From: Streptomyces sp. DvalAA-43 | Lineage (GTDB): Bacteria > Actinomycetota > Actinomycetes > Streptomycetales > Streptomycetaceae | Length of the DNA: 64,000 nucleotides | Direction of reading: 5' to 3' | Assembly: GCF_900091725.1 (NCBI RefSeq) | Contig: NZ_FMBW01000031.1 | Location: 248,001 to 312,000 of the forward strand | Part shown: piece after piece, positions 52,205-60,991 of the stretch | How the letters are laid out: each line of letters opens with the position of its first letter | Numbering within the stretch: the stretch's first letter is position 1 | The notes under the pieces: model-generated | Databases searched by the model: none | Told to the model about the DNA's origin: nothing | What the model saw: the letters and a program-made list of their open reading frames with translations, nothing else | Translations under genes and position numbers: made by a program

Positions 52205-53083
52205 ATGACCGCGCCGCAGCTCGCCGAAACCGCCTCCGAGCAGTACGTCCTCACCCTGTCGTGCCCCGACAGACACGGCATCGTGCACGCCGTGTCGAGC
52301 TACCTCTTCATGACCGGCTGCAACATCGAGGACAGCCAGCAGTTCGGCGATCACGACACGGGCCTGTTCTTCATGCGCGTGCACTTCTCGGCGGACGCCA
52401 CGGTGACCCAGGAGAAGCTGCGGGCCAGTTTCGCCGCGGTCGGCGACTCCTTCCGGATGGACTGGCAGATCCACCGCTCCTCGGACCGGATGCGGATCGT
52501 GCTGATGGTCAGCAAGTTCGGGCACTGCCTCAACGACCTGCTGTTCCGTTCCCGGATCGGGGCGCTGCCGGTCGAGATCGCCGCGGTCGTCTCCAACCAC
52601 ACGGACTTCGCCGAGCTCGTCGCCTCGTACAACGTCCCGTTCCGGCACATCCCGGTGACCAAGGAGACCAAGGCCGACGCGGAGGCGCAGCTGCTGGCGC
52701 TGGTCCGTGAGGAGAACGTCGAGCTGGTGGTCCTCGCCCGCTACATGCAGGTCCTCTCGGACGACCTCTGCAAGCAGCTGAGCGGCCGGATCATCAACAT
52801 CCACCACTCCTTCCTGCCGAGCTTCAAGGGCGCGAAGCCGTACCACCAGGCGCACGCCCGGGGTGTGAAGCTGATCGGTGCGACGGCGCACTATGTGACC
52901 GCGGATCTCGACGAGGGGCCGATCATCGAGCAGGAGGTCGCGCGGGTGGGCCACGGCGTCACGCCGGACCAGCTGGTCGCCGTCGGGCGTGATGTGGAGT
53001 GCCAGGCGCTGGCGCGGGCCGTGAAGTGGCACGCGGAGCGCCGCATCCTGCTCAACGGCCACCGTACGGTGATCTTCGCGTAG
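52205..53083 (+). CDS. purU: Formyltetrahydrofolate deformylase
   Basis: A 292-residue PurU: N-terminal ACT domain (YVLTLSCPDRHGIVHAVSSYL) and C-terminal formyltransferase-like hydrolase domain with the catalytic region IINIHHSFLPSFKGAKPYHQA and HYVTADLDEGPIIEQ. It hydrolyses 10-formyl-THF to THF and formate, balancing one-carbon pools with purine synthesis. The start is ATG 52205. The last codons and the stop are inside a 30-bp imperfect tandem duplication (53061-53120). Confidence 0.94.
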   Translation: MTAPQLAETASEQYVLTLSCPDRHGIVHAVSSYLFMTGCNIEDSQQFGDHDTGLFFMRVHFSADATVTQEKLRASFAAVGDSFRMDWQIHRSSDRMRIVLMVSKFGHCLNDLLFRSRIGALPVEIAAVVSNHTDFAELVASYNVPFRHIPVTKETKADAEAQLLALVREENVELVVLARYMQVLSDDLCKQLSGRIINIHHSFLPSFKGAKPYHQAHARGVKLIGATAHYVTADLDEGPIIEQEVARVGHGVTPDQLVAVGRDVECQALARAVKWHAERRILLNGHRTVIFA

Positions 53084-53120
53084 CGGTTTCGCCGTACGGT
53101 GATCTTCGCATAGCGGCTTC
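53061..53120. repeat. 30-bp imperfect tandem duplication at the purU stop
   Basis: Units 53061-53090 and 53091-53120 differ at only three positions. The first carries the last purU codons and its TAG. The second repeats them after the stop and runs up to the convergent anti-sigma gene's stop codon. Confidence 0.9.
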
Positions 53121-54475
53121 TACAGGCGGCTCAGCGAGGCGGCGGTGAAGAGCACGTCGCGGATCGCCTCGCGGTCGCCCTCCTGACCGGCCGCCGCCTC
53201 CACCGGTGGCACATGCCCGGCCACCAGCCGGCAGAACTCCACGCCGTCCAGCGCGACCTGGGCCACGGCGTGCGCGGGCGAGCCGAGCGCGGCCGGGGAG
53301 TCCAGCGGGATGTACCAGTCGCCGCCGCCCGAGCCCTCGACCTCCAGATGCAGCGAACGGCCCGGGGACCCGGCCGTCACCAGATGGCGGGCGGGCCCGG
53401 CGAGACCGGTCCTGCGGCGCTCGGCGAGGGCGGCGGGCAGCAGCCGGGCCGCCAGGTCGATCATCCGGTGGAGATGGGAGGGGGACGGCGGCTCGTACGG
53501 GTAGTCCACCGCGTCCGCGATGTCGCCGCCGTGCACCCAGCACTCGAAGGCCCGGTCCAGCAGGGCGTCGTGCAGCGGAAGGGCGAAGTCCCCGTACGAG
53601 ACGGAGAGTTCGGAGACCCCGCGGCCGGCGAAGGACACGGTGCGGATGAGGGTGTGGCTCTGCGCGCGCCACGGCTCGTGGACCGCACGGGTGGGCGGGA
53701 GCCGGGTGGCGGACCAGTACTTCTCGGTGCGGGCGGTGGGGGAGAGCGGCCAGTCGGCGCCCCGGCCGAGGACGCCGTCGCCGAGCGGCACTTCGAGGTC
53801 GAGGGCGGTGCCGAGCAGTCCGTCGACGGTCATGAGGTGGCCGACGACGCCCGCGACCGTGGTCTTGCGGCGGACCTCCTGCTCGCCCTCGAACCACTTC
53901 AGCCGCACCGGGGCGTGCCACTCCGGGCCGCCGATGTCACGGAGCAGCGCATCGAGCCGCGCGGTCTCCGCGTCGTACGGCGCGGCCCAGTCCGGCACCG
54001 GGATATTGGCCGGGCGGCGGCTCAGACAGGCGTCGATCACCCGGGTGCGCAGCGTCGGATCGAGGTCCAGGCTGCGGTCGGTGTGCAGCAGCCCGACCGC
54101 GTCGCGCAGCCGCAGCGCCTCGTCCGCGCAGGCGGCGCACTCGGTCAGATGTGCCTCGACGGCCTCGGACTCCTGCGCCGAGCAGGCCGCCAGGGCCCAT
54201 GCGCCGAGGAGCGCCTTGAGGACCTGGTGCGGCAGCACCAGCGGGTCCGATGGGTCCGATGGGTCCACGGCGGCTTCCGGTTCCGGTGCGGTCGGCCGCG
54301 GGGTCGGCCGCGGTTCCTCGGGCGGGTCCGAGGGGACGGGCGGCGGCAGCGGCAGCGGTACGGCGGCGAGGTCGAGGTCGTCCGCGGCGGACCGGGGTCC
54401 CGGTATGCGCCGCGCGCCCCGCACCTCGTCGTCGCGTCCGCCGTCCTCGCGCCCGTGCGCGTCGTCGCCGGTCAC
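53120..54475 (-). CDS. Zinc anti-sigma factor fused to a mycothiol/maleylpyruvate-isomerase-like domain
   Basis: A 451-residue two-domain protein. After an acidic, proline-rich N-terminus, a ZAS-type anti-sigma domain appears at about residues 75-130 with the HxxxCxxC zinc motif (EAHLTECAACADEAL). From about 150 a DinB/MDMPI-type domain follows (TVAGVVGHLMTVDGLLG, CWVHGGDIADAVDYPYEPP). No transmembrane helix is visible, so it should be cytosolic. GTG 54475 overlaps the ECF sigma gene's stop as GTGA. It would bind that sigma factor and could sense redox state or a thiol cofactor; the last point is inference. Confidence 0.85.
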   Translation of the reverse strand: MTGDDAHGREDGGRDDEVRGARRIPGPRSAADDLDLAAVPLPLPPPVPSDPPEEPRPTPRPTAPEPEAAVDPSDPSDPLVLPHQVLKALLGAWALAACSAQESEAVEAHLTECAACADEALRLRDAVGLLHTDRSLDLDPTLRTRVIDACLSRRPANIPVPDWAAPYDAETARLDALLRDIGGPEWHAPVRLKWFEGEQEVRRKTTVAGVVGHLMTVDGLLGTALDLEVPLGDGVLGRGADWPLSPTARTEKYWSATRLPPTRAVHEPWRAQSHTLIRTVSFAGRGVSELSVSYGDFALPLHDALLDRAFECWVHGGDIADAVDYPYEPPSPSHLHRMIDLAARLLPAALAERRRTGLAGPARHLVTAGSPGRSLHLEVEGSGGGDWYIPLDSPAALGSPAHAVAQVALDGVEFCRLVAGHVPPVEAAAGQEGDREAIRDVLFTAASLSRL

Positions 54476-55044
54476 AGGGGCCGTCCGTATCCGGGCGGTG
54501 ACGTCCCTTCCAGCGGACGGGTGTGGGCGGTGGAGAGCAGTTGCAGCCCGAGCCGGAGCCGACGGCGGGCCTCGTCCTCGGTGACCCCGAGGTCGGCCGC
54601 GGTCTGCCGGTAGTCCCGGCGCTGGATGTACGCGAGCTCCAGCGCGGCCCGCAACGGGGCGGGCATGGACGCGACGATGTAGTCGGCCCGCGCCGAGGCC
54701 GTGGCCCGGTGCACCCGCTCCTCCAGCGCGCCGCCGTCGTCGTCCGCGCCGCCCCGGCCGTACTCCTCGCGCAGCCGCCGCACGGACTGGCGGTGCGTGA
54801 GCCGGGCCACCCAGGAGCGCATCGAGCCCTGCTTGGGGTCGTACGCGTCCGGGTTCTCCCACACGTAGCCGAAGACCTCGCGGGTCACCAGGTCGGCGGC
54901 GGTCTCGTCGTCCAGCATCCGGTGGGCCTGGCTGTGCACGAGCGAGGCGAACCGGTCGTAGAGCTCGCCGAGGGCGGCCGCCTCACCGCGTGTCAGCCGC
55001 TGCTGCATCCTGCGGTCCCAGCGGGGTGGTGCGTTTTTCGCCAT
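54472..55044 (-). CDS. ECF-type RNA polymerase sigma factor
   Basis: A 190-residue sigma-70 family protein. Region 2 is LGELYDRFASLVHSQAHRML, with DLVTREVFGYVWENPDAYDP, and region 4 is LRAALELAYIQRRDYRQTAADLGVTEDEARRRLR. The start is ATG 55044 (MAKNAPPRWDRR). It is cotranscribed with, and coupled to, the zinc anti-sigma gene and divergent from a STAS gene. From memory the same trio is conserved in S. coelicolor. The promoter region (55045-55323) shows no motif I can assign. Confidence 0.9.
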   Translation of the reverse strand: MAKNAPPRWDRRMQQRLTRGEAAALGELYDRFASLVHSQAHRMLDDETAADLVTREVFGYVWENPDAYDPKQGSMRSWVARLTHRQSVRRLREEYGRGGADDDGGALEERVHRATASARADYIVASMPAPLRAALELAYIQRRDYRQTAADLGVTEDEARRRLRLGLQLLSTAHTRPLEGTSPPGYGRPL

Positions 55045-55323
55045 GAGACCCCCAGCCCTGTTCCCCTCGTCACACAGAATGTAGTCGGCGGTGCCGACGA
55101 CACGCGTCCCTTTGTGGCAAGTACGCCCCTGAAGAGGCCCGGGATGGTAGGGAATGCGTCGTCGGGCGGCGGCGGAGCGCGGAGCCGAAACGATCATTTC
55201 TGCCCGAATCCGACTGTGTCCTGACAGGCCCTCGGTGTTTCGCGGGGGAGCGTCGGGGGCAGCCGCGAGAAGGAACGGAAACGTCCGGATCGTCGGAATC
55301 CCCGGAACGAGAGGCCCAGTCGC

Positions 55324-55779
55324 GTGAGGAAACCCTGTCCTCCTGGAAACCGCCCCCGGGTCGCGACCTCCCACGTCCCCCGGCCCGCCCAGGAAAACTC
55401 CCGTAACACGCTCACCGTGGCCGAGACCGTGCGGGGCAAATGGACCGTACTGCACATACACGGCGAACTGGATCTGGTGACCTCGCCCGCGGTGCGCCAG
55501 TCCGTCCATGACGCCGTGGCGGTCGGCCGCCACGATGTGGTGCTCGATCTCTCCGAGGTCCTGTTCTGCGATTCCAGCGGCGTCGGCGTGCTGATCGCCG
55601 CCCGCCGTCTGATGCGCTCCTGCGGGGGCCGGCTGCGGCTGATCCTGCCGGCCCGGGGCGCGGAGGAGGGTTCCCACGTCAACCGGGTGCTGGCCGCCCT
55701 CGGTGTACGCCGTCTCTTCGAGGTCTACCCCGACTGGGACGCGGCCGTCGACGAACGGTCCCGGCCGCTCTCCGCGTGA
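55324..55779 (+). CDS. STAS-domain anti-sigma factor antagonist
   Basis: A 151-residue protein with one STAS domain (HGELDLVTSPAVRQSVHDAV) and the phosphorylatable serine motif FCDSSGVGVL at about residues 82-90. Such proteins release sigma factors by binding RsbW-type kinases. A Pro/Arg-rich N-terminal extension of about 25 residues precedes the domain. It is divergent from the ECF sigma gene and ends at a bidirectional terminator. The RsbW-type ATPase at the right edge of the window is a possible but unproven partner. Confidence 0.9.
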   Translation: MRKPCPPGNRPRVATSHVPRPAQENSRNTLTVAETVRGKWTVLHIHGELDLVTSPAVRQSVHDAVAVGRHDVVLDLSEVLFCDSSGVGVLIAARRLMRSCGGRLRLILPARGAEEGSHVNRVLAALGVRRLFEVYPDWDAAVDERSRPLSA

Positions 55780-55787
55780 GAGCCCGC

Positions 55788-55822
55788 CCGGGGCGCCGTG
55801 CACGAAGCACGCGGCGCCCCGG
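55788..55822. terminator. Bidirectional terminator
   Basis: Perfect 11-bp stem ccggggcgccg / cggcgccccgg with a 13-base loop between the convergent STAS and GH76 genes. Confidence 0.85.
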
Positions 55823-55839
55823 CGAGCGGGGGGCGGTCC

Positions 55840-57294
55840 TCAGGCCCGTGACGCCGCGTTGAGCAGGTCGAGGGCGCTGTGCTGGCAGCCGTTCCCGGTG
55901 GCGGAGAGCGGCCCGGCCCAGTGCGGTCCGTACTGGTCCAGCGCGTTGCGGTCCTTGGCGCGGGCGGTGTCCGCCTGCCGGTGCAGGTACGCGCTGTAGG
56001 GGTGGCCGTCCAGCTGCGCGTTCAGGATGCCGAGCCCCCTGGCGTAGGCGCCCTTGAACGAGTCGCCGTCGGTGGTGCAGTCGCTGTCCGGCTCGTAGGG
56101 CTCGTGCAGTGTTCCCCCGGGGTTGAGATAGCCGGACGACGTGGACGCGTCGGCCAGGGCGCGGGCCTCGTCCAGCAGCCCGCCGTCACCGGTGGCCCGG
56201 TACAGCTCGGTCAGCCCGGCCAGCATGACGCCCTGGTTGTACGTCCAGGTCACCTGGCCGTTGTTCGCGCAGGTGTCGCCCAGCCCGTCGTTGATCAGCC
56301 GGGACCCGTTGATCATGCCGCTGCCGCGGAACCACGACCATTCGTCCTTCGCCCGTTGCAGATAGCCGGTGTCGCCCGCGATCCGGTTGTGCAGGGCGGC
56401 GTTGAGGTGGAGGTAGAGCTCGTTGGTGATGGCGTTCTTGTACGGCTTGTCCTCGGCCCACTGGACGCCGCCCCCGCACCGCGAGGTCCAGTACGCGTGC
56501 ATGTGGTCGGCGTCGGCGCGCGCGGTGTCGAGATAGCGGCGCTCACCGGTGGCGTCGTAGGCGGCCACCCAGGCCAGCCCCCACCAGCCGGTGTCGTCCA
56601 GGTACTCGTTGGTGAAGTTCCCGCCGTGCGACCCGATGTTCTTCTCGTATGTCCGGGAGATGGCGTACTTGTAGCTGGGCATCCCGCTGATGCGGATGTT
56701 GTCGATGAGGGACGTGAGCGAGGTCGCCGCGGTCCACCAGCCGGGGAACATCCCGGTGTCGCGGTTGTAGCGCATCATCAGGGCGGTGGCGGCCGCGGTG
56801 CTCGGGCTCCAGGCGTTCCGGTCGACCCGGGCCCAGCCCGTGCAGGCGATCTCGGGGCGGTCGCCCGCCTTGCCGCAGGCGCGCAGGGCGCCGACGCCCG
56901 CGTTGTTCCAGTCGTCGACGTTGTACATCTGGCTGCGCCAGCCGCTGCGGCCCGAAGGGGTCCGGGTGTCCCCCAGCTTGCTGCCCGAGGCCCAGCTCGC
57001 GCCCCCGTCGAAGGAGCGGTCCAGCCAGACCTCGTCACCGGCGGCGCCGTCGTCGATCGACGCCCAGCCCATGACATCGTTGTCGGAGAGATGGAGTCCG
57101 ATGGTCCGGGAGTGGACCGTGGCGCTGACCGGCACCCGGTCTCCCGTCGCGTACTGCGGGTCGCGGGCGTCGCAGTACGTGTCGCAGAGCGCCGTGCCCG
57201 CCGCCTCGGCCGGGGCCGACGACAGCGCCGGCAGCAGGGCGAGCAGACAGGGCAGGACGGCCAGTGGCCGGAGGCGGTTCGTACCTCTGAGCAT
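55840..57294 (-). CDS. Secreted GH76-family alpha-1,6-mannanase
   Basis: A 484-residue secreted enzyme: signal peptide (LRPLAVLPCLLALLPALSSAPAEA), an N-terminal beta-type region of about 100 residues, then an alpha/alpha-barrel GH76 domain with the catalytic consecutive Asp pair in YLDDTGWWGLAW (D233-D234) and VTWTYNQGVMLAGL. Such enzymes cut alpha-1,6-mannan backbones, for example yeast or actinobacterial wall mannan. ATG 57294 follows AGGAG. The N-terminal region before the barrel is not part of the usual GH76 fold and could be a carbohydrate-binding module. Confidence 0.88.
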   Translation of the reverse strand: MLRGTNRLRPLAVLPCLLALLPALSSAPAEAAGTALCDTYCDARDPQYATGDRVPVSATVHSRTIGLHLSDNDVMGWASIDDGAAGDEVWLDRSFDGGASWASGSKLGDTRTPSGRSGWRSQMYNVDDWNNAGVGALRACGKAGDRPEIACTGWARVDRNAWSPSTAAATALMMRYNRDTGMFPGWWTAATSLTSLIDNIRISGMPSYKYAISRTYEKNIGSHGGNFTNEYLDDTGWWGLAWVAAYDATGERRYLDTARADADHMHAYWTSRCGGGVQWAEDKPYKNAITNELYLHLNAALHNRIAGDTGYLQRAKDEWSWFRGSGMINGSRLINDGLGDTCANNGQVTWTYNQGVMLAGLTELYRATGDGGLLDEARALADASTSSGYLNPGGTLHEPYEPDSDCTTDGDSFKGAYARGLGILNAQLDGHPYSAYLHRQADTARAKDRNALDQYGPHWAGPLSATGNGCQHSALDLLNAASRA

Positions 57295-57518
57295 CTTCGA
57301 CTCCTGGGGGATCGGCGGTGGCCCGTGCCGGATGTCGGCCACCCGGCGGGGATGGCGGTGCCCGCGCCCGAGCCTAGGAACGGACGCGGCCCCGCGACAG
57401 GGCCCGGGGGCCCAGAGCGGCCGGGCGGGAAGGGGCATCGGTGACGGGTTGTCGCTCGGGCGGAGCGCGTAAGCGCGTAAGTGACACGTGGCGCCCTCCG
57501 GCGTCGTACGCTCCCCGC

Positions 57519-58040
57519 ATGGACAGCGCAGAGTATGAGCGCAAGATCGCCTTCCGCTTCGCCGCCTTCGACCAGGACGGCAACGGATGCATCGATCGCG
57601 CGGATTTCAGTGCCGCCGCCGCCCGACTGCTCGCCGAATTCGGTACGACGGCGCGCTGCGACAAGGGCCAGGCGCTCTACACCGGGGCCGAGGCGCTCTG
57701 GCAGGGCATGGCGGGCATCGCCGATGTCGACGGGGACCAGCGCGTCACCCGTGAGGAGTTCGTGGGCGGGGCCGTGAAACGGCTGCGCGACAACCCGGAG
57801 CGCTTCGCGGAGATCGCCCGGCCCTTCCTGCGCGCGGCGATCGCCGTGGCGGACCAGGACGACCTGGGCGCGGCTCCCGTACCGGCCGTGGTGCGGGCCC
57901 TCAAGGTGCTGGGCGCGGACGCCGGGACGGCGGAGCTCGCGGCACGGAGCCTGGACGCGGACGAGGACGGTGTGATCACGGAGGACGAGGCGGTGTCGGC
58001 GTTCGCCGCGTACTTCACGGTGATCGCCCCGGACACGTAG
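57519..58040 (+). CDS. EF-hand calcium-binding protein (calerythrin/calsymin-like)
   Basis: A 173-residue cytosolic protein with four EF-hand positions. Hands 1 (DQDGNGCIDRAD, residues 18-29), 2 (ADVDGDQRVTREEF) and 4 (DADEDGVITEDE) have good loops; hand 3 (VADQDDLGAAPV) is degenerate and probably does not bind Ca. It resembles Saccharopolyspora calerythrin. No signal peptide. Single gene between the GH76 and CoA ligase genes. It likely buffers or senses calcium during development, by analogy only. Confidence 0.87.
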   Translation: MDSAEYERKIAFRFAAFDQDGNGCIDRADFSAAAARLLAEFGTTARCDKGQALYTGAEALWQGMAGIADVDGDQRVTREEFVGGAVKRLRDNPERFAEIARPFLRAAIAVADQDDLGAAPVPAVVRALKVLGADAGTAELAARSLDADEDGVITEDEAVSAFAAYFTVIAPDT

Positions 58041-58053
58041 GGCCACGGGACCA

Positions 58054-58090
58054 CGGGGGCGCGGGTGCCCGCCCGGCGCCCGCACCCCCG
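58054..58090. terminator. Bidirectional terminator
   Basis: Stem cggggg / cccccg continued, after one mismatch, by gcggg / cccgc, between convergent EF-hand and CoA-ligase genes. Confidence 0.75.
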
Positions 58091-58095
58091 CCCCC

Positions 58096-59634
58096 TCAGG
58101 CGAACCGCTCCCGCAGCCGGTACTTCAGCACCTTCCGCAGGGCCTCGTTGCGCGGCAGGGCGTCCACCACCTCCAGCCGCTCCGGCAGCTTGTGCACGGA
58201 GAGCCCCTCGGCGCGCAGATACGCCGTGACCTCCGCCAGCGTCAGCGGCCCGGCGCCCGCCGGCTGTTCCACGACCGCGCAGACCAGCTCGCCCCGCTCG
58301 CGGTCCGGGAGCCCGATCACCGCCGTGTCCCCGACGTCCGGATGCCGGTGCAGCAGGTCCTCTATCTCCTTGGCGGAGATGTTCTCGCCCTTGCGGATGA
58401 TGATGTCCTTCAGCCGCCCGGTGAGTACCAGATGGCCGCTCTCCCGGACATGGCCGACATCGCCGGTGATCAGGAAGCCCTCGGCGTCGAACACCGCCGC
58501 CGACGCCACCGGGTCCAGATAGCCCGCGCAGACGGCCTCCCCGCGCAGCCGCACCTCGCCGTCCGTGCCGCGCGGCAGCGGCTTGCCGCCCTCGTCGGTG
58601 ATCCGGATCTCCATGCCCGCGGGCGGCCGCCCCTCCGTCCCGGCGAGGTGCTCCGCCGTGTCCTCGGGGTCGCCCATCGTGATCATGGGGACCTCGGTCA
58701 TCCCGTACCCGTGGGTGAGCTGGACGCCCATCTCCCGCACCACCGCGTGGTAGAGCTCCGGCGGTTTCGGCGCCCCGCCGCCCGCCAGCAGCCGCAGGGT
58801 GGGGACCGGCTTCCGGTCCGGCGCCCTGCGCTGCTCGGCCAGGAACATCGAGTAGAAGGCCGTGGACCCGCCCGCGACCGTCACCCCGTGGCGCCGGTAC
58901 TCCGCCAGCGCGCCGGGTATCGCGAAGTGCTCGAACAGCACCGCGGGGAACCCGTACAGCAGCAGCATCACCGCGTAGTCCGGCCCGCCGACATGGGCGA
59001 ACGGGAAGGCCACCGAACCGATGTCGTCCGCCGACAGCCGCAGCGCGTGGGCCAGGCAGGAGCCGCCCGCGATCAGGCTGCGGTCGGTGTGCAGCACCCC
59101 CTTCGGGTCGGAGGTGGTGCCCGAGGTCCAGTAGATCCAGCGCACCGCCGTACCGTCGGCGGGCGGCGGCGGGAGCACCGACGGATCGCCGTCCGGCAGC
59201 GAGTCGTACGCCTCGAAGACCACCGGCGGCCGGTCCGTGGTCAGCCGCGCGGCCATCGCCGTGTGGTCGAAGCCGCGCCAGGTGCCCGGTACGGCGAAGA
59301 ACTCCGCCTTCGACCCGCGCAGCGCGAACCCCACCTCGCGGTCCCGGTAGAACGGGATGACCGGCGACTGCACGGCCCCGATCCGGGTCAGCGCGAACGA
59401 CAGCAGCACCGTCTCGATCCGGGTCGGCAGCTGCCAGGCGACGACGGTGCCGGGGCGCACACCCATGCCCCAGAGCCCGGCCGCGACCCGTTCGCCACGG
59501 TCGCGCAGCTCGCCGAAGGTCAGGGTGCGGTCGTCCTGGATCAGGAACGGGCGGTCCGGGGTCAGGCCGGCCCGGCGTTCGACGAGTTCCCAGAAGGTGC
59601 CCGATGCACCCAGGGCGTGCGCGGTCTCGGTCAC
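58096..59634 (-). CDS. Acyl-CoA synthetase (FadD-like AMP-binding enzyme)
   Basis: A 512-residue adenylate-forming enzyme: P-loop IYWTSGTTSDPKGVLH, acyl pocket turn HGYGMTEVPMIT, hinge GFLITGDVGHVRESGHLVLTGRLKDII and a C-terminal catalytic Lys in NEALRKVLKYRL in place of the more usual SGKILRREL. It is divergent from an amidohydrolase and two acyl-CoA dehydrogenases and probably activates the carboxylic acid that those genes degrade. GTG 59634 follows GAGGGG. A copy of the shared operator lies 16 bases upstream of its start. Confidence 0.9.
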   Translation of the reverse strand: MTETAHALGASGTFWELVERRAGLTPDRPFLIQDDRTLTFGELRDRGERVAAGLWGMGVRPGTVVAWQLPTRIETVLLSFALTRIGAVQSPVIPFYRDREVGFALRGSKAEFFAVPGTWRGFDHTAMAARLTTDRPPVVFEAYDSLPDGDPSVLPPPPADGTAVRWIYWTSGTTSDPKGVLHTDRSLIAGGSCLAHALRLSADDIGSVAFPFAHVGGPDYAVMLLLYGFPAVLFEHFAIPGALAEYRRHGVTVAGGSTAFYSMFLAEQRRAPDRKPVPTLRLLAGGGAPKPPELYHAVVREMGVQLTHGYGMTEVPMITMGDPEDTAEHLAGTEGRPPAGMEIRITDEGGKPLPRGTDGEVRLRGEAVCAGYLDPVASAAVFDAEGFLITGDVGHVRESGHLVLTGRLKDIIIRKGENISAKEIEDLLHRHPDVGDTAVIGLPDRERGELVCAVVEQPAGAGPLTLAEVTAYLRAEGLSVHKLPERLEVVDALPRNEALRKVLKYRLRERFA

Positions 59635-59649
59635 GGCGTACCCCTCACA

Positions 59650-59666
59650 GCTGACGGATAGTCAGA
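59650..59666. promoter_or_regulatory. Operator copy 1 of the acyl-CoA locus
   Basis: gCTGACGGATAGTCAGa is a palindrome with perfect 5-base arms CTGAC/GTCAG. It matches copy 2 at 13 of 17 positions and lies just upstream of the CoA synthetase start. Confidence 0.6.
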
Positions 59667-59694
59667 TAGTGCGGAGAGCGTAGAGCGCCGCGCC

Positions 59695-59723
59695 TTGTCG
59701 GTCCAGGGGTGCGGGGCTAGCCT
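59695..59723 (+). promoter_or_regulatory. Promoter of the amidohydrolase operon
   Basis: TTGTCG (59695-59700), 17-base spacer, TAGCCT (59718-59723): a good vegetative-type promoter with expected start near 59730, just upstream of operator copy 2. Confidence 0.6.
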
Positions 59724-59737
59724 GGGGGCGACGTCAA

Positions 59738-59754
59738 TCTGACGGACCATCAGA
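59738..59754. promoter_or_regulatory. Operator copy 2 of the acyl-CoA locus
   Basis: TCTGACGGACCATCAGA, a 17-base palindrome with one mismatched pair, placed just past the predicted transcription start and 24 bases before the amidohydrolase ATG, where a bound repressor would block RNA polymerase. Confidence 0.65.
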
Positions 59755-59778
59755 AATGCGTGCGCCGAAGGGGACACC

Positions 59779-60984
59779 ATGACGGAACTGCCTCGGATCG
59801 TCAGCGTCGACGACCATGTGATCGAGCCGCCGCACCTCTTCTCGACCTGGCTGCCCGCCAAATACCGCGAGCGCGGCCCGCAGCCGCTGACCGCGGGCAT
59901 CGGAGAGCTGGCGTACACCGGCGGCAAGTACGTCATCACGATGGACCCGGACGGCCCGCCCACCGACTGGTGGATCTACGAGGACCTGAAGTTCCCGTAC
60001 AAGCGCAATATCGCGGCCGTCGGCTTCGACCGCGACGACATGACGCTGGAGGGGATCACCCGGGCGGAGATGCGGCCCGGCTGCTGGGACCCGGCCGAGC
60101 GGCTCAAGGACATGGACCTCAACCACGTCGAGGCGAGCCTCTGCTTCCCCACCTTCCCGCGCTTCTGCGGCCAGACCTTCGCCGAGGCGCACGACAAGGA
60201 GGTCGCGCTCGCCTGCGTCCGCGCCTACAACGACTGGATGGTGGAGGAGTGGTGCGGCGACAGCGGCGGCCGGCTCATCCCGCTCTGCATCATCCCGCTC
60301 TGGGACATCGACCTGGCCGTCGCCGAGATCCGGCGCAACGCGGCCCGGGGCGTGCGGGCGGTGACCTTCTCCGAGATCCCCACCTACCTCGGCCTGCCGT
60401 CCATCCACAGCGGCTACTGGGACCCGTTCTTCGCCGTCTGCCAGGAGACCGGCACGGTCGTCAACATGCACATCGGGTCCAGCTCGCAGATGCCCGCCGC
60501 GTCACCGGACGCCCCGCCCGCCGTCCAGGCCAGCCTCTCCTTCAACAACGCCATGGCCTCGATGATGGACTTCCTGTTCAGCGGGGTCCTGGTGAAGTTC
60601 CCCCGGCTGAAGCTCGCCTACAGCGAGGGCCAGATGGGCTGGATCCCGTACGCCCTGGAGCGTGCCGACGACGTCTGGGAGGAGCACCGGGCCTGGGGCG
60701 GGGTGCGCGATCTGATCCCCGAGCCGCCGTCCACGTACTACTACCGGCAGATCTTCTGCTGCTTCTTCCGCGACAAGCACGGCGTCGCCTCGCTCGACGT
60801 CGTCGGACGCGACAACGCCACCTTCGAGACCGACTACCCGCACGTCGACTCGACCTTCCCGCACACCAAGGAGGTCGCCCTCGACCACGTCAAGGGGCTG
60901 GACGACGAGACCGTCTACAAACTGATGCGCGGAAACGCGATCAGGATGCTCGGCCTCGACCTGGACCGGGACCGGGCGAAGTAG
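59779..60984 (+). CDS. Amidohydrolase_2 family metal-dependent hydrolase
   Basis: A 401-residue TIM-barrel hydrolase of the ACMSD/amidohydrolase_2 family: metal-site start VSVDDHVIEPPHLF, a second His in VVNMHIGSS, and the late Asp in FETDYPHVDSTFP. Relatives catalyse decarboxylation or hydrolysis of ring-cleavage products. These genes often sit next to paired acyl-CoA dehydrogenases in actinobacterial degradation clusters of unknown substrate. ATG 59779 follows AAGGGGA. It is the first gene of a three-gene operon under the promoter at 59695-59723. Confidence 0.87.
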   Translation: MTELPRIVSVDDHVIEPPHLFSTWLPAKYRERGPQPLTAGIGELAYTGGKYVITMDPDGPPTDWWIYEDLKFPYKRNIAAVGFDRDDMTLEGITRAEMRPGCWDPAERLKDMDLNHVEASLCFPTFPRFCGQTFAEAHDKEVALACVRAYNDWMVEEWCGDSGGRLIPLCIIPLWDIDLAVAEIRRNAARGVRAVTFSEIPTYLGLPSIHSGYWDPFFAVCQETGTVVNMHIGSSSQMPAASPDAPPAVQASLSFNNAMASMMDFLFSGVLVKFPRLKLAYSEGQMGWIPYALERADDVWEEHRAWGGVRDLIPEPPSTYYYRQIFCCFFRDKHGVASLDVVGRDNATFETDYPHVDSTFPHTKEVALDHVKGLDDETVYKLMRGNAIRMLGLDLDRDRAK

Positions 60985-60991
60985 GCGCGCG

